From positions 248,001-312,000 of the forward strand of contig NZ_JAUQSX010000004.1 of assembly GCF_030581005.1 (NCBI RefSeq): a stretch of DNA of 64,000 nucleotides. The letters run 5' to 3'. Within the stretch, counting starts at the first letter, position 1. Each line of letters opens with the position of its first letter. Shown in pieces: positions 1 to 6,707 of the stretch. The position numbers and the translations under genes were made by a program. The stretch comes from Hymenobacter mellowenesis. GTDB taxonomy: Bacteria; Bacteroidota; Bacteroidia; Cytophagales; Hymenobacteraceae. The notes under the pieces were generated by a model. That model worked only from the letters and a program-made list of their open reading frames with translations. It was not told the DNA's origin and did no database searches.

Positions 1-197
1 GTTTCGGCCGGAAGTACTTCGCAGAGCAAGTCCAAATCACTGCCCGGAATGTCAATACCCAGCGGAATGGTGCCGGCCAGCACGGGCTTGAAATCAGCCA
101 ATATGGTCCCCAAATTCAACGTTTGCAGCATAGCGTAGGCCCGCTGCTGCCGGCGGTTGCCGCTAAGTAGGTAGCGCAGGTCAGTCCAGTCTTTCAC
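1..197 (-). CDS. DUF4269 family protein, N-terminal part (runs off the window)
   Basis: Reading the minus strand from a GTG at 195-197 gives an open frame to the window edge that starts VKDWTDLRYLLSGN and continues with GTIPLGIDIPGSDLDLLCE. The GT(I/F)P(L/I)GI and SDLD(L/I)(I/L)CE blocks are those I know from DUF4269 proteins, which look like small nucleotidyltransferase-fold proteins; their function is not established. An in-frame stop lies just upstream, so GTG is the best start. It is followed in the other direction by the HAD gene on the same strand, whose stop lies about 25 bases upstream of this start, so the two may be co-transcribed. Only about 65 residues are visible. Confidence 0.7.
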   Translation of the reverse strand, partial: MKDWTDLRYLLSGNRRQQRAYAMLQTLNLGTILADFKPVLAGTIPLGIDIPGSDLDLLCEVLPAE

Positions 198-223
198 CGC
201 GTTAAGAGCCGCATTTTTTCAAA

Positions 224-919
224 CTACCCCACCAGCCCCAGCACCTCGCGCAGCCGCTCCACAGCCCGGAACTCCACGCCCGCCAGCAGCTCGGCGGGCA
301 CGTGCTCATGTATCCAGTTCGCGTGGTAGGGCACGTGGATGGCTGAGAAACCCAGCTTCGCCACCGGCAGAATGTCGGATTTCAGCGAGTTGCCAATCAT
401 GACGAAGTTCTCCGGCGTGGCTCCGAGGCGGGCGAACAGGCGGCGGTAAGTCGGCACGTCCTTTTCGCTCACGATTTCAACGTAGTCGAAAAAGTCGCCC
501 AGGCCGGAGCGGGCAATTTTGCTTTCCTGGTCGAACAGGTCGCCCTTGGTGAGGAGGATGAGCTTGTGGCCGCGCTCTTTTAGCTCCGTCAGCACCTCCA
601 CCACATCGGGCAGCGGCTCGATGGCGAAGCGCAGCAGGTCTTTACCCAGGTCCAGAATTCGCTGGATTTCGGAGCCCACCACCGCGCCGCCCGAGAGCTG
701 AATCGTGGTTTCAATCATCGAGAGCATAAACGACTTGGCGCCGTAGCCGAACAGCTGCATGTTGGCCCGCTGCACATCGTAGAGCCGCGCGTTGATGGTA
801 TCGGTATCCGCGTAATGCGCCAGAATCTGGAGCAGCTGGGCTTCGACGTGATCGAAATGCGGCTGGTTGGGCCAGAGCGTGTCGTCGGCGTCGAAGGCGA
901 TGAAGGTTTGCGTAGGCAT
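224..919 (-). CDS. HAD-superfamily hydrolase (phosphatase)
   Basis: A 231-residue haloacid dehalogenase-fold phosphatase, probably acting on a small phosphorylated metabolite in the cytoplasm. Motif I is FDADDTLW with nucleophile Asp10 and acid/base Asp12; motif II is LLTKGD with Thr124; motif III is SEK with Lys153; motif IV is GNSLKSD (176-182), where Asp182 binds Mg2+. A helical cap of about 80 residues lies between motifs I and II, as in subfamily I (C1 cap). The substrate cannot be told from sequence. The ATG at 917-919 gives the expected short lead to motif I. Confidence 0.88.
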   Translation of the reverse strand: MPTQTFIAFDADDTLWPNQPHFDHVEAQLLQILAHYADTDTINARLYDVQRANMQLFGYGAKSFMLSMIETTIQLSGGAVVGSEIQRILDLGKDLLRFAIEPLPDVVEVLTELKERGHKLILLTKGDLFDQESKIARSGLGDFFDYVEIVSEKDVPTYRRLFARLGATPENFVMIGNSLKSDILPVAKLGFSAIHVPYHANWIHEHVPAELLAGVEFRAVERLREVLGLVG

Positions 920-938
920 GGGGGTGGGAATGATTTAG

Positions 939-1050
939 AACGTCATGCCGAGCGCAGCCGAGGCATCTCGCGTGAAGTAGTAACTCAATCGTGAGAACGG
1001 TTTGAATAGTGGTAGCACGCGAGATGCCTCGGCTGCGCTCGGCATGACCG
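939..1050. repeat. Family 1 intergenic palindrome, copy 1
   Basis: Arms start GAACGTCATGCCGAGCG and return as CGCTCGGCATGAC. The arms share the compensated variant GCCGAGGCATC / GATGCCTCGGC instead of the commoner CGAAGCATC. It lies between the divergent HAD and CAT genes and so must sit in or next to their promoters. Confidence 0.9.
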
Positions 1051-1083
1051 TATAGAAACGTTCGGCAACGTCGCAAAGCTACC

Positions 1084-1091
1084 GACCTTTG
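1084..1091 (+). promoter_or_regulatory. Probable -7 box for the CatA-like gene
   Basis: GACCTTTG, one base off the Bacteroidota -7 consensus TAnnTTTG, ends 6 bases before the ATG at 1098. Transcription would start at or very near the start codon. Confidence 0.45.
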
Positions 1092-1097
1092 CCCGCC

Positions 1098-1733
1098 ATG
1101 AAGCACCTGATTGACCTCGAAACCTGGCCGCGCCGCGAGCATTTTGCCTTCTTCTCATCTTTCGAAGAGCCTTTCTTCGGCCTCACCGCCAACGTGGATT
1201 GTACCACGGCGCAGGCCGAAGCCAAACGGCTGGGCGTGTCGTTCTTCCTCTACTACCTCTATCACGCCTTGGAGGCGGCCAACGAAGTCAAAGCCTTTCG
1301 CTACCGCATCGAAAACGGCCAAGTGTTCCTCTACGACCGCATTCACGCCTCCGCCACCCTGGGCCGGCCCGACCACACGTTCGCCTTTTCCTTCATCGAA
1401 CAAAACGACACGCTGGCCGGTTTCATTGCCGCCGCCGAGGCCGAAATCGCGGCCGTGCAGGCCAGCACCGGCCTGCGCCTGAACGATACCACCGGCCGCC
1501 CCGACGTGGTGCACTGCTCGGCCCTGCCGTGGGTGCGCTTCACGGGCCTCTCGCACGCACGCAGCTTCTCGCACCCCGACAGCTGCCCCAAAATTTCCTT
1601 CGGCCAGGTCTTTCCGGAGGGTGCCACATTGCAAATGCCGGTATCGGTGCACCTGCATCACAGTCTCGGCGATGGCTACCATGTGGGCTTGTTTCTGGCC
1701 GCGTTTCAACGGCGGCTGGCGGCGCGGCCATAA
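1098..1733 (+). CDS. Chloramphenicol acetyltransferase-family (CatA-like) protein
   Basis: A 211-residue type-A chloramphenicol acetyltransferase-fold protein that would transfer acetyl from acetyl-CoA to a hydroxyl group. The hallmark HHxxxDG is present as HHSLGDG, with catalytic His188 and structural Asp192, and PRREHF near the N terminus matches the region holding the conserved Arg partner of that Asp. The block SALPWVRFTGL is the usual SALPWVxFxxx strand, but with Gly where proven resistance enzymes usually carry Ser. Chromosomal homologues in Bacteroidota are common and mostly untested, so real drug resistance is not implied. ATG at 1098 is preferred over an upstream TTG at 1089. The LysR gene follows after 12 bases, so the two are probably co-transcribed. 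Confidence 0.85.
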   Translation: MKHLIDLETWPRREHFAFFSSFEEPFFGLTANVDCTTAQAEAKRLGVSFFLYYLYHALEAANEVKAFRYRIENGQVFLYDRIHASATLGRPDHTFAFSFIEQNDTLAGFIAAAEAEIAAVQASTGLRLNDTTGRPDVVHCSALPWVRFTGLSHARSFSHPDSCPKISFGQVFPEGATLQMPVSVHLHHSLGDGYHVGLFLAAFQRRLAARP

Positions 1734-1745
1734 CGTAGACAGCCC

Positions 1746-2651
1746 ATGCTCTCGCACCCGCACGAAGTCTTCCTTGAAGTGGCCCAGCGCCTGAGCTTCA
1801 CTAAGGCCAGCCAGGCGCTGTTCACCAGCCAATCGGCCGTGAGCAAGCAGGTGAAGGCGCTGGAGGAGCACTACAAAACCGGCCTGTTCGAGCGCCTGGG
1901 CAGCAGCATCCAGCTCACCCCCGCCGGCCGCAAGCTCTACGAAAAGCTGCTGCAGGCCAAGCAGCTGCAGCAAGAGTTGCACCAGGAAATGAGCGCGCTC
2001 AGCCCCGATTTCGCGCCCACGCAGCACCTGCTCATCGGGGCCAGCACCACCATTTCGCTCTACGTGCTGCCGCCCGTGGTGTCGGCCTACCTGCAGAAGC
2101 ACCCCAACCGCCAGCTCAGCCTCAAAAACCGCAATTCCGACAACATCCTGCGCGCCCTGCTCGACCACGAAATCGAGCTCGGCATCATCGAAGGCATCCA
2201 CAAAGTGAGCAACGTGACCTACACGCCGCTGCTCACCGACGACGTAGTGGCCGTGTGCGCTGCCGGCAACCCGCTGGCCGGGCGCACCCTCGAAGTGCGC
2301 GACCTGCTCACCACGCCGCTGGCCTTGCGCGAGGCCGGCTCGGGCACGCTGGCTGTGCTGGAAGAAGCCCTGGCCCGGCACCGCATCAAGCTGGCCGCGC
2401 TGCCGGTGCGCGTGCGCCTGGGCGGCACCGAAGCCCTCAAAAACTTCGTGCGCGTCGACACCTGCCTGGCTTTCCTGCCCCGGCAGGCGGTGCTGAAAGA
2501 GTTGGCCTCGGGCGAGTTTTCGGAGGTGAAAATCAGGGATTTCTCGTTGCGGCGCGAGTTCAATTTCATTCAGCGCAAGGGCACCGAGAACAACGCGCCC
2601 TACAAAGATTTCCTGCAATTCACGCGGCGCTACTATTCCGGCAAGGAATAG
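1746..2651 (+). CDS. LysR-family transcriptional regulator
   Basis: A 301-residue LysR-type regulator. Residues 1-62 form the winged helix-turn-helix (LSFTKASQALFTSQSAVSKQ is the recognition region, followed by LEEHYKTGLFER), a linker helix follows, and about 95-295 is the periplasmic-binding-protein-like effector domain (STTISLYVLPPVV, ELGIIEG, REAGSGTL). The REAGSGT block is typical of the CysB/CbbR-like branch. It is 12 bases behind the CatA-like gene and 63 bases ahead of threonine synthase. LysR proteins often control neighbouring genes, so either could be a target, but that is inference. The effector is unknown. Confidence 0.9.
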   Translation: MLSHPHEVFLEVAQRLSFTKASQALFTSQSAVSKQVKALEEHYKTGLFERLGSSIQLTPAGRKLYEKLLQAKQLQQELHQEMSALSPDFAPTQHLLIGASTTISLYVLPPVVSAYLQKHPNRQLSLKNRNSDNILRALLDHEIELGIIEGIHKVSNVTYTPLLTDDVVAVCAAGNPLAGRTLEVRDLLTTPLALREAGSGTLAVLEEALARHRIKLAALPVRVRLGGTEALKNFVRVDTCLAFLPRQAVLKELASGEFSEVKIRDFSLRREFNFIQRKGTENNAPYKDFLQFTRRYYSGKE

Positions 2652-2714
2652 GCTATTCCAAATGCCCATCCCATTGCGGCATACCCCGGGCAAGGCCATT
2701 CCGTACTTTGCCCC

Positions 2715-3917
2715 ATGAAAATCGTTGCCTCCGAATCCCTTTCCCGCCTCGCTGCGCTGCACTGCTCTGCCTGCGGCACCGACTATTCCGCCTTCGATTT
2801 ACAGCGGGTTTCTGCCTGCTGCAACGTGCCGCTGGTGGCCGATTACGACCTGCACGAGCCCTTGAGCCGCGCCGTCATCGACCAGGCCGATGCCTCCATG
2901 TGGCGCTACGGGGCCCTGCTGCCTCTGCTGCACGAAGAAAACAAAGTCACGTTGGGCGAAGGTCTGACGCCGCTGCTGCGCTTGCCGCGCTTGGCCGCGC
3001 GCTACGACCTGGCCCACCTGCTGCTCAAGGACGAAGGCCAAAATCCCACCGGTTCGTTTAAAGCGCGCGGCCTTAGCATGGCCGTTTCCAAAGCCAAAGA
3101 GCTGGGCGTGGACGGCTGCATCATTCCCACCGCCGGCAACGCGGGCGTGGCCTTGACCGCCTACTGCGCCCGCGCCGGCCTGCGCGCCGTGGTGGTGATG
3201 CCGCGCCATACCCCGGCCGCTTTCAAGGAAGAATGCTACTGGTACGGGGCCGAAGTGGAGCTGGTCGACGGCCTCATCAGCGACTGCGGGGCCCGCGTGC
3301 GCCAGCGCAACGCCGACGGCGCCCTGCTAGACATCTCGACCCTGAAAGAGCCCTACCGCCTCGAAGGCAAGAAAACCATGGGCTACGAAATTGCCGAACA
3401 GCTGAACTGGACGCTGCCCGACGTGCTGCTCTACCCCGCTGGCGGCGGCACCGGACTCATCGGCATCTGGAAAGCTTTTCAGGAAATGAAGCAGCTCGGC
3501 TGGCTCGCGCCCGATGTAAAATTGCCCCGCATGGTAGCCGTGCAGGCCGAAAACTGCTGCCCGCTGCTCGAAACCTACACCGGCCGCCAGCCCAACTGCC
3601 ACGCCTATCAGGGCCGCGCCACGCTAGCCAACGGCCTAGCCGTGCCGCACCCGCTGGGCGAGGCCATGATGCTGCGCGTGCTGCGCGAATCGAACGGCAC
3701 CGTGGTGAGCGTGAGCGAAGAAGGTATGCTGGCCGGCATGCGCGACCTCGGCCGGCACGAAGGCCTGTTCGTCGCTCCCGAAGGCGGCGCGGTCTGGACG
3801 GCCGCCCGCCAGCTGCTGGCCAGCGGCTGGCTGAATCCTGACGAGAAAATTCTCCTCCTGAATACCGGCAACGGCCAGAAGTATATGGACAACGTGACCG
3901 GACGGGCCTGGGGGTAA
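2715..3917 (+). CDS. thrC: Threonine synthase
   Basis: A 400-residue PLP enzyme of fold type II that converts O-phosphohomoserine to threonine. The PLP lysine is Lys116 in NPTGSFKARG; the phosphate loop is AGGGTG in the middle; the N-terminal arm has Cys17-x2-Cys20 and Cys35-Cys36, a zinc-ribbon-like arrangement seen in many archaeal and bacterial plant-type threonine synthases. Start choice: ATG at 2715, preceded at 2704-2710 by TACTTTG, close to a -7 box. The 3' end faces the MBOAT-pair gene with 7 bases between the stops. Other fold II enzymes (cysteate synthase, for example) are possible but less likely. Confidence 0.85.
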   Translation: MKIVASESLSRLAALHCSACGTDYSAFDLQRVSACCNVPLVADYDLHEPLSRAVIDQADASMWRYGALLPLLHEENKVTLGEGLTPLLRLPRLAARYDLAHLLLKDEGQNPTGSFKARGLSMAVSKAKELGVDGCIIPTAGNAGVALTAYCARAGLRAVVVMPRHTPAAFKEECYWYGAEVELVDGLISDCGARVRQRNADGALLDISTLKEPYRLEGKKTMGYEIAEQLNWTLPDVLLYPAGGGTGLIGIWKAFQEMKQLGWLAPDVKLPRMVAVQAENCCPLLETYTGRQPNCHAYQGRATLANGLAVPHPLGEAMMLRVLRESNGTVVSVSEEGMLAGMRDLGRHEGLFVAPEGGAVWTAARQLLASGWLNPDEKILLLNTGNGQKYMDNVTGRAWG

Positions 3918-3924
3918 TGGCCGG

Positions 3925-5025
3925 CTACGGTCGGGTGGAAGCTGAATCACCCGGCGCGGAATAGATGCGGCGCAGAATCTCACGGCCCACCTTGGGGCGG
4001 TAGTGCGAGTCTTCGTAGTAGTTGCCGTTCTGGCTGGTGAATTCGTTGGTGCCGCTGAAATCGTGGATGTGGCTAGCGCCGAAAGTGCGCTGCAGGATGG
4101 AAATATCGGCCGGGTTCAGGTGCTGCTGGTAATAGAGCGGGCTGACGACGAACTGAAAGTTGGTGTTGTGGCGGGCAAACACGTTGCGGATGGCCACCAA
4201 CTGCCGCAGCTGCTCGGCCCCAATCACGGCCTTAAACACACTGGGCTTGCGGCTGCGCTTCAATCGGTCGTTTTTAGTGTAGAAGCCCAGCGAATCCCGC
4301 TTGATTTCCTGCTCCACATCGGGCAGGGTCAGGTCATTTGTCAGTGGGTCGTAGGCTACCCGGCGGCCTTCCAGAATTTCTTCCAGCTCCGGCGTGAACT
4401 TGCCGGTGGCCCGCTGATATAGGTATTGATAGAAGAACGTGTTGGAAAAATAAGCCTTCACGAACGAGAGCTGGAAGGCAAACGTGGAAGCGCCAGTGGT
4501 GCGCGGGTCTTTGCGCAGCAGGTGGCTGTCATAGTCGTCCACCTTTTTCAGCAGCTCGTGGTCGCAGATTATCAGCACGTTTTTCAGGGCCGCGTGGTGC
4601 TGCTCCAGAAACAAAAGCTTCTGCCAGATGCCGTAGAGCGACTCCGAAGAAGCGTCGTAGTGGAACGACAGCGAGTCGCCGGTGAGCTTGGCCCAGTCGC
4701 GGGTGAGGTAGCCCATCGTGCGCGAGTTGCCGAGAATGAAGCTGCTATAGGGGCGGCGCTCGTAGGTGTTGAGGTAGGTTTGGGTGCTGATGTAGTCGCG
4801 GTTGGCAATGGCCACCAGCGGCCCTTCAAACCGCTGGTAATGATAGAGCACCCGAAACGGGTCGAATACGAAGTAGGTAATCAGAATGGCCAGGAAGGGG
4901 CTGCCGAGCAGCAGGACCTTGAGCAGCAAGCGCCCGGCGCCGCCTGTTTTGGGGGCTTGAGGGTGCTGGTGCACGGCCTGGGTGGCACCAGTGCCGCCCG
5001 TTTTGGTAGATTGAGTAGCTGACAT
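3925..5025 (-). CDS. SGNH-like membrane-anchored protein partner of the MBOAT acyltransferase
   Basis: A 366-residue protein with a low-complexity N-terminal tail of about 35 residues, one membrane segment (LLLKVLLLGSPFLAILITYF) and a large extracytoplasmic domain. ILGNSRT occupies the position of the SGNH/GDSL serine block and EDSHYRP near the C terminus looks like the Asp-x-x-His block, so it probably completes acyl transfer as AlgJ/AlgX-type partners do. The ATG at 5023-5025 is chosen because it lies 5 bases after the stop of the MBOAT gene; a longer frame to 5220 would overlap MBOAT. The two genes clearly form an operon. The modified polymer is not known. Confidence 0.7.
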   Translation of the reverse strand: MSATQSTKTGGTGATQAVHQHPQAPKTGGAGRLLLKVLLLGSPFLAILITYFVFDPFRVLYHYQRFEGPLVAIANRDYISTQTYLNTYERRPYSSFILGNSRTMGYLTRDWAKLTGDSLSFHYDASSESLYGIWQKLLFLEQHHAALKNVLIICDHELLKKVDDYDSHLLRKDPRTTGASTFAFQLSFVKAYFSNTFFYQYLYQRATGKFTPELEEILEGRRVAYDPLTNDLTLPDVEQEIKRDSLGFYTKNDRLKRSRKPSVFKAVIGAEQLRQLVAIRNVFARHNTNFQFVVSPLYYQQHLNPADISILQRTFGASHIHDFSGTNEFTSQNGNYYEDSHYRPKVGREILRRIYSAPGDSASTRP

Positions 5026-5030
5026 GCGGC

Positions 5031-6473
5031 CTAGAACTGGAAGTAGATGAACTGCACGTGCTCGAAAGCGCCCAGCAGGGCGATGTACAGCACAATGCCG
5101 TAGTACATGGCCCAGCGCACGGGCGTGGCCTGCTGCGCCAGCCAGTTGCCGATGGACAGGCGGAATTGGTATTTCTCCACCACAAACAGCACAGCCAGGG
5201 CCCCGGCCAGCGCCAGCCACTCGTTGCGCTTATAAAAGACCTTTACCGCCGAGATGTGCCATAGGTCGGGGCTGAGGTCGAGCGTGTGCCGGATGACGTA
5301 CACGGCATCGTGCAGGGTATTGGCCCGGAAGAAAATCCAGGCGAAGGCCACCAGCCCGTAGGTGAGGGCGGTGTTCAGCAAGGCGTTGTTGAGGAAGGTG
5401 AGGTTGGTGCGCTCGATGAAGCGGTTGCGCGCGCTCTTGGTGAGCATGCCCACCACCAGGTAGATGCCGTGTAGCGCCCCCCACACGATGAACGTCCAGT
5501 TGGCCCCGTGCCACAGGCCGCTCACCATGAACACGAAAAACAGGTTGAAGCAGGCCCGGGGCAGGGCCACGCGGTTGCCGCCCAGGCTGATGTAGAGGTA
5601 GTCTTTGAACCAGGTAGAGAGCGAAATATGCCAGCGCCGCCAGAATTCTGAGATGCTTTTGGAAAAATAAGGCCGGTCGAAGTTCTTCATCAGCTCGAAG
5701 CCCATCACGCGGGCCGCCCCCAGGGCCATGTCGGAATAACCCGAAAAGTCGCAGTAAATCTGCACGGAAAAGAAGATGGTGGCCACCAGCAGCGGCAGGC
5801 CCCGGTAGTCGTGCGGCGTGTTGTACACCTCGTTCACCAGGTAAGCCATGCGGTCGGCAATCACCACTTTCTTGAACAGGCCCCAAGCCATGAGGCGCAG
5901 CCCGCTGGCCACCCGGCTGTAGTTAAAATATTGGCGCTGATGAAACTGGTACAGCACGTTCTGCGGCCGCTCGATAGGGCCGGCCACCAGCTGCGGGTAA
6001 AACATCACGTACAGCGCGTAGATGCCGAAATGGCGCTCGGCCGGCTGGTTGCGCCGGTACACCTCAATGGTGTAGCTCATGGCCTGAAACGTGTGAAACG
6101 ACAGGCCAATGGGCAGAATGATGTTGAGCAGCGGCAACGACGCCGTGGGGCTGCTGAGGTGCAGCAGCGAGTTGACGTTGTCGATGAAGAAGTTATAATA
6201 CTTGAAAACGGCCAGCACGCCGATGTTGGCCACCAAGCTCATGGCCAGGTAAAACCGTCGCTGACTTCCCTCCGCATTCTCGATGAGAATACCGGCGTAG
6301 TAATCAATGACAATGGTAAGTAGCAGTATAAAAATATAAATCGGAATAAACGCCATGTAGAAACCGCAGCTGGCCACCAGCAGGTGCAGCCAGCGGTAGC
6401 GGTGCGGAATCAGAAAAAACAGAACGGTAACGACCGGAAAGAAAATCAGAAACTCAAAAGAGTTAAACAGCAT
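5031..6473 (-). CDS. MBOAT-family O-acyltransferase (AlgI-like)
   Basis: A 480-residue polytopic membrane protein of the AlgI/DltB/PatA type that carries an acyl group across the membrane for attachment to a cell-surface polymer. Family blocks are FPQLVAGPIERP, DFSGYSDMALG, NFDRPYFSKSISEFWRRWHISLS with FKDYLYI after it, and GLWHGANWTFIVWG with the invariant active-site His. About 10-12 membrane segments are visible. The last residues are close to the start of the SGNH-like partner. A -7/-33 promoter is visible upstream at 6499-6530. It could act on exopolysaccharide, teichoic-like polymer or peptidoglycan. Confidence 0.92.
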   Translation of the reverse strand: MLFNSFEFLIFFPVVTVLFFLIPHRYRWLHLLVASCGFYMAFIPIYIFILLLTIVIDYYAGILIENAEGSQRRFYLAMSLVANIGVLAVFKYYNFFIDNVNSLLHLSSPTASLPLLNIILPIGLSFHTFQAMSYTIEVYRRNQPAERHFGIYALYVMFYPQLVAGPIERPQNVLYQFHQRQYFNYSRVASGLRLMAWGLFKKVVIADRMAYLVNEVYNTPHDYRGLPLLVATIFFSVQIYCDFSGYSDMALGAARVMGFELMKNFDRPYFSKSISEFWRRWHISLSTWFKDYLYISLGGNRVALPRACFNLFFVFMVSGLWHGANWTFIVWGALHGIYLVVGMLTKSARNRFIERTNLTFLNNALLNTALTYGLVAFAWIFFRANTLHDAVYVIRHTLDLSPDLWHISAVKVFYKRNEWLALAGALAVLFVVEKYQFRLSIGNWLAQQATPVRWAMYYGIVLYIALLGAFEHVQFIYFQF

Positions 6474-6498
6474 ATATGCGTTTTTGCCTAAAAAAAGG

Positions 6499-6530
6499 CA
6501 AATTTAGCTTGCGGTTGAGCTTAATGCAAG
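6499..6530 (-). promoter_or_regulatory. Promoter of the MBOAT/SGNH operon
   Basis: On the minus strand TAAATTTG (6499-6506) fits TAnnTTTG exactly and TTG (6527-6529) lies about 20 bases upstream of it. Transcription would start near 6492 and give a leader of about 20 bases. The remaining 170 bases up to the divergent gene at 6708 are AT-rich, without other features I can name. Confidence 0.6.
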
Positions 6531-6695
6531 TATGCGGCAAACTAACAGATAGTTGCATTGTCTAGCCAAGAGGTAATAAAGCTAATTAGGGTTGTTTTAA
6601 GCAAAACACTAGCAAATGATTGCCCCACGATTAATCCTTGCCACGCTTAGCCACGGGGTACGGGGGCTGCTCCGTTCAGGCCCGGCGTCCGGCAA

Positions 6696-6703
6696 TACCT
6701 TTG
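6696..6703 (+). promoter_or_regulatory. -7 box immediately before the fused glycosyltransferase gene
   Basis: TACCTTTG fits TAnnTTTG exactly and ends 4 bases before the ATG at 6708. No good TTTG is seen at the -33 position. The spacing predicts a leaderless or almost leaderless mRNA. Confidence 0.55.
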
Positions 6704-6707
6704 CCCC

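Noticed and set aside
1098..1733. Acquired chloramphenicol resistance gene
   Set aside because: No mobile element beside it, base composition like its neighbours, and a LysR regulator in the same operon; a chromosomal housekeeping homologue is more likely.
2652..2714. Threonine riboswitch or leader attenuator before thrC
   Set aside because: Only 63 bases are available, with a -7-like box 4 bases before the ATG, so there is no room for a leader.
1155..2762. 535-residue open frame on the minus strand opposite the CatA-like and LysR genes
   Set aside because: It is an antisense shadow typical of GC-rich genes; the translated sequence is rich in Gln, Gly, His and Val with no domain, while the plus-strand genes match known families.
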